From an uncultured Oscillospiraceae bacterium (GTDB taxonomy: Bacteria; Bacillota; Clostridia; Oscillospirales; Oscillospiraceae): a stretch of 6,526 bases of DNA. Location of the stretch: positions 1-6,526 of the forward strand of contig CAKTVL010000043.1 of the NCBI GenBank assembly GCA_934623575.1. The letters are read 5' to 3'. The notes beneath the pieces are model-generated. The model saw nothing but the letters and a program-made list of their open reading frames with translations, did not search any database and had not been told where the DNA came from. Both the position numbers and the translations under genes were made by a program. Each line of letters begins with the position of its first letter. Position 1 is the stretch's first letter. Positions 5,720-6,526 of the stretch are shown piece after piece.

Positions 5720-5748
5720 AGTATGCCACGTTCGGGGGGATTTGGCAA
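5720..5748 (-). promoter_or_regulatory. Sigma-A promoter of mrnC-rqcH
   Basis: On the minus strand -35 TTGCCA (5748-5743, 5 of 6) is followed after 17 bp by -10 CATACT (5725-5720, 4 of 6), with a TG extension one base before the -10. Transcription would begin near 5713, giving a leader of about 36 nt before the TTG start of mrnC. This rules out the upstream ATG at 5714. Confidence 0.6.
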
Positions 5749-5757
5749 GAAAAAGTA

Positions 5758-5786
5758 TCGACAAGGGGTGGGAGGTATGGTAAAAT
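5758..5786 (+). promoter_or_regulatory. Sigma-A promoter of the cNMP-binding-fold gene
   Basis: TCGACA (5758-5763, 5 of 6) and TAAAAT (5781-5786, 5 of 6) are separated by 17 bp, with a TG extension before the -10 (TGG at 5778-5780). The start would be near 5793, leaving a leader of about 110 nt that contains a palindromic repeat. Its -35 lies 9 bp from the -35 of the divergent mrnC promoter. Confidence 0.65.
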
Positions 5787-5815
5787 TGGAAAAAGGGCGC
5801 GGAGTGCCTGCGGGC

Positions 5816-5837
5816 GGGCGGACAGAGTCGTCCGCCC
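5816..5837. repeat. Palindromic intergenic repeat (REP-like hairpin)
   Basis: A perfect 8-bp inverted repeat, GGGCGGAC (5816-5823) and GTCCGCCC (5830-5837), closes the 6-nt loop AGAGTC. Read on the minus strand the extended unit begins TGTAGGGGCGGAC, a form I recall as dispersed between genes in gut Oscillospirales. It is transcribed in the leader of the downstream gene, about 65 nt before its start. No U tract follows on either strand, so it is not a standard terminator. Confidence 0.7.
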
Positions 5838-5902
5838 CTACAATGAAGTGCCGACGCGCACCGTAGTCCCGAGCTATACGGATACTTTTTCAGGAGGTTT
5901 AT

Positions 5903-6394
5903 ATGCCGCATACGGAGAGACGGTTCAAGAAGGGCGAGATCATCTGCCGGCCCAAGGAAATGGTGATGAGCATGTACAACATCCTCTACGGCAGCGTGGG
6001 GGTGCATTTCGACTATGGGACGCCGGATCAGGTGGAGGTGGTGACCCTGCAGGAGGGTGACTTCTTCAACGTCATCAGCTTTCTGGAATCGCGGCCCCGG
6101 AACACCACGGCGGTGGCGCTGGAAAACACCGTGGTGAGCGAGATCACCTACGACAATTTCAGCGCGTATTTCCGGGAGAAGCCGGCGAAGATCATGAGCC
6201 TTTTGCAGCACATGAGCGCGCGGATGCGGCAGCTGCAGAAGGCGTATGTGGACACCTGCCACGCGCTGGAGACCTACGGCGACAAGGAGAAGCTGGAGGC
6301 GGAGCACCGGGAGTGGGCGGACAGCCACAACCGGACGTATGCGCTGCTGAAGGCCATGTTCCCGGGGATGTATCACGAGGAGGACGGGAAATAA
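5903..6394 (+). CDS. Stand-alone cyclic-nucleotide-binding-fold protein (CRP/FNR-like, no HTH)
   Basis: A 163-residue cytoplasmic protein. The first ~90 residues read as the beta-roll sensor fold of CRP/FNR regulators: RRFKKGEIICRPKE (6-19), MYNILYGSVGVHF (24-36), GDFFNVISFLE (52-62), SRPRNTTAVALENTVVSEIT (63-82). A long helix rich in K, E, Q and R follows (about 95-150), like the CRP dimer helix, but the protein then ends. There is no helix-turn-helix, so DNA binding in the CRP manner is not expected. By eye Arg66 aligns with CAP Arg82 and Asp53 with CAP Glu72, so cyclic-nucleotide binding is possible but unproven. Start: the ATG at 5903 has AGGAGG (5892-5897) 5 nt upstream. The stop at 6392-6394 leads into a repeat-rich gap, not a frameshifted HTH, so truncation looks ancestral. 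It is divergent from mrnC-rqcH. Role unknown; ligand sensing or protein-protein regulation is inferred. Confidence 0.8.
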   Translation: MPHTERRFKKGEIICRPKEMVMSMYNILYGSVGVHFDYGTPDQVEVVTLQEGDFFNVISFLESRPRNTTAVALENTVVSEITYDNFSAYFREKPAKIMSLLQHMSARMRQLQKAYVDTCHALETYGDKEKLEAEHREWADSHNRTYALLKAMFPGMYHEEDGK

Positions 6395-6398
6395 GGAC

Positions 6399-6419
6399 GT
6401 GGCGCGCTGCGCGCGACAC
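6399..6419. repeat. GC hairpin after the cNMP-fold gene
   Basis: GCGCG (6402-6406) pairs with CGCGC (6410-6414) around the loop CTG. An outer GTG/CAC pair is separated on one side by GA. It begins five bases after the stop codon. No U run follows, so termination by the simple intrinsic mechanism is doubtful. It is probably the left part of the repeat region that follows. Confidence 0.5.
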
Positions 6420-6526
6420 CTCATCCGGCGCTGCGGGGCACCTGTCTCCCTGCGGGTCGGTCGGTTTGCGGGTCTGACAGGCCACCGGCCTGTCATTCAA
6501 CACCGCGAACCCCTCAAGGGGAAGGC
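6416..6526. repeat. Composite intergenic repeat, cut by the window end
   Basis: This stretch has no credible gene. Its ends, ACACCTCATCCGGCGCTGCG (6416-6435) and CCCCTCAAGGGGAAGGC (6510-6526), look like the two parts of a common gut-clostridial intergenic element that I recall as nearly contiguous. Here about 66 bp separate them. That insert holds a perfect 9-bp hairpin, TGACAGGCC (6475-6483) with GGCCTGTCA (6487-6495), and a GCGGGTC motif repeated at 6452-6458 and 6468-6474. The inner CCCCT-CA-AGGGG (6510-6521) is also a palindrome. Recognition is from memory, so copy number and boundaries are uncertain. Confidence 0.55.

Noticed and set aside
4943..5866. 307-codon plus-strand frame over the start of rqcH and mrnC
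   Set aside because: Antisense to two recognised genes, with no family resemblance. It crosses both divergent promoters.
5793..5902. The 110-nt leader of the cNMP-fold gene as a riboswitch
   Set aside because: Apart from the dispersed palindrome I saw no conserved aptamer motif, and no terminator or anti-SD pairing near the start.
6475..6495. The 9-bp hairpin as a terminator for the cNMP-fold gene
   Set aside because: No U tract follows it on either strand and it is about 80 nt from the stop codon inside repeat sequence.
5678..6496. Minus-strand extension of the mrnC frame up to 6496
   Set aside because: The extended frame runs antisense through the cNMP-fold gene and the promoters. The SD-supported TTG at 5677 gives the normal Mini-III length and N terminus.

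Overview
The window is a GC-rich chromosomal segment that most likely comes from an endospore-forming gut Bacillota. I infer Oscillospiraceae or a close relative, such as the Oscillibacter, Flavonifractor or Lawsonibacter type. The reasons are spoIIR (found only in endospore formers), the MEP-pathway kinase ispE, Mini-RNase III, bacterial RqcH, strong AGGAGG-type ribosome binding sites, and palindromic intergenic repeats that I recognise from gut Clostridia. No phage, IS or CRISPR module is present. This is mainly a housekeeping region, and I see no clear new multi-gene system.

Layout: (1) Positions 1-1740, minus strand: tRNA-Gln(CUG) with its own consensus promoter, then spoIIR, then ispE (transcription runs ispE > spoIIR > tRNA). 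A possible forespore sigma-F promoter lies in the ispE-spoIIR gap. (2) Positions 1690-3130, minus strand: a single-gene unit for a DUF1015 protein, with its own promoter, a leader dyad and a hairpin terminator placed just ahead of ispE. (3) Positions 3171-3488, plus strand: a 68-residue DUF378 two-helix membrane protein. It converges on rqcH through one bidirectional terminator that fills the space between the two stop codons. (4) Positions 3484-5748, minus strand: mrnC-rqcH, separated by a single base. The pair links 23S rRNA maturation to rescue of stalled large ribosomal subunits. The rqcH gene carries a 21-bp tandem-repeat insertion and has a strong base-composition step. (5) Positions 5758-6394, plus strand: a stand-alone cyclic-nucleotide-binding-fold protein with no DNA-binding domain, transcribed divergently from mrnC. 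(6) Positions 6395-6526: a repeat-rich intergenic end without a gene.

The most useful things to follow up are the tandem-repeat insert and composition mosaic in rqcH, the altered RqcH NFACT-N motifs, the orphan CRP-like sensor back-to-back with mrnC-rqcH, the sigma-F-like promoter of spoIIR, and the apparently interrupted intergenic repeat at the right end.
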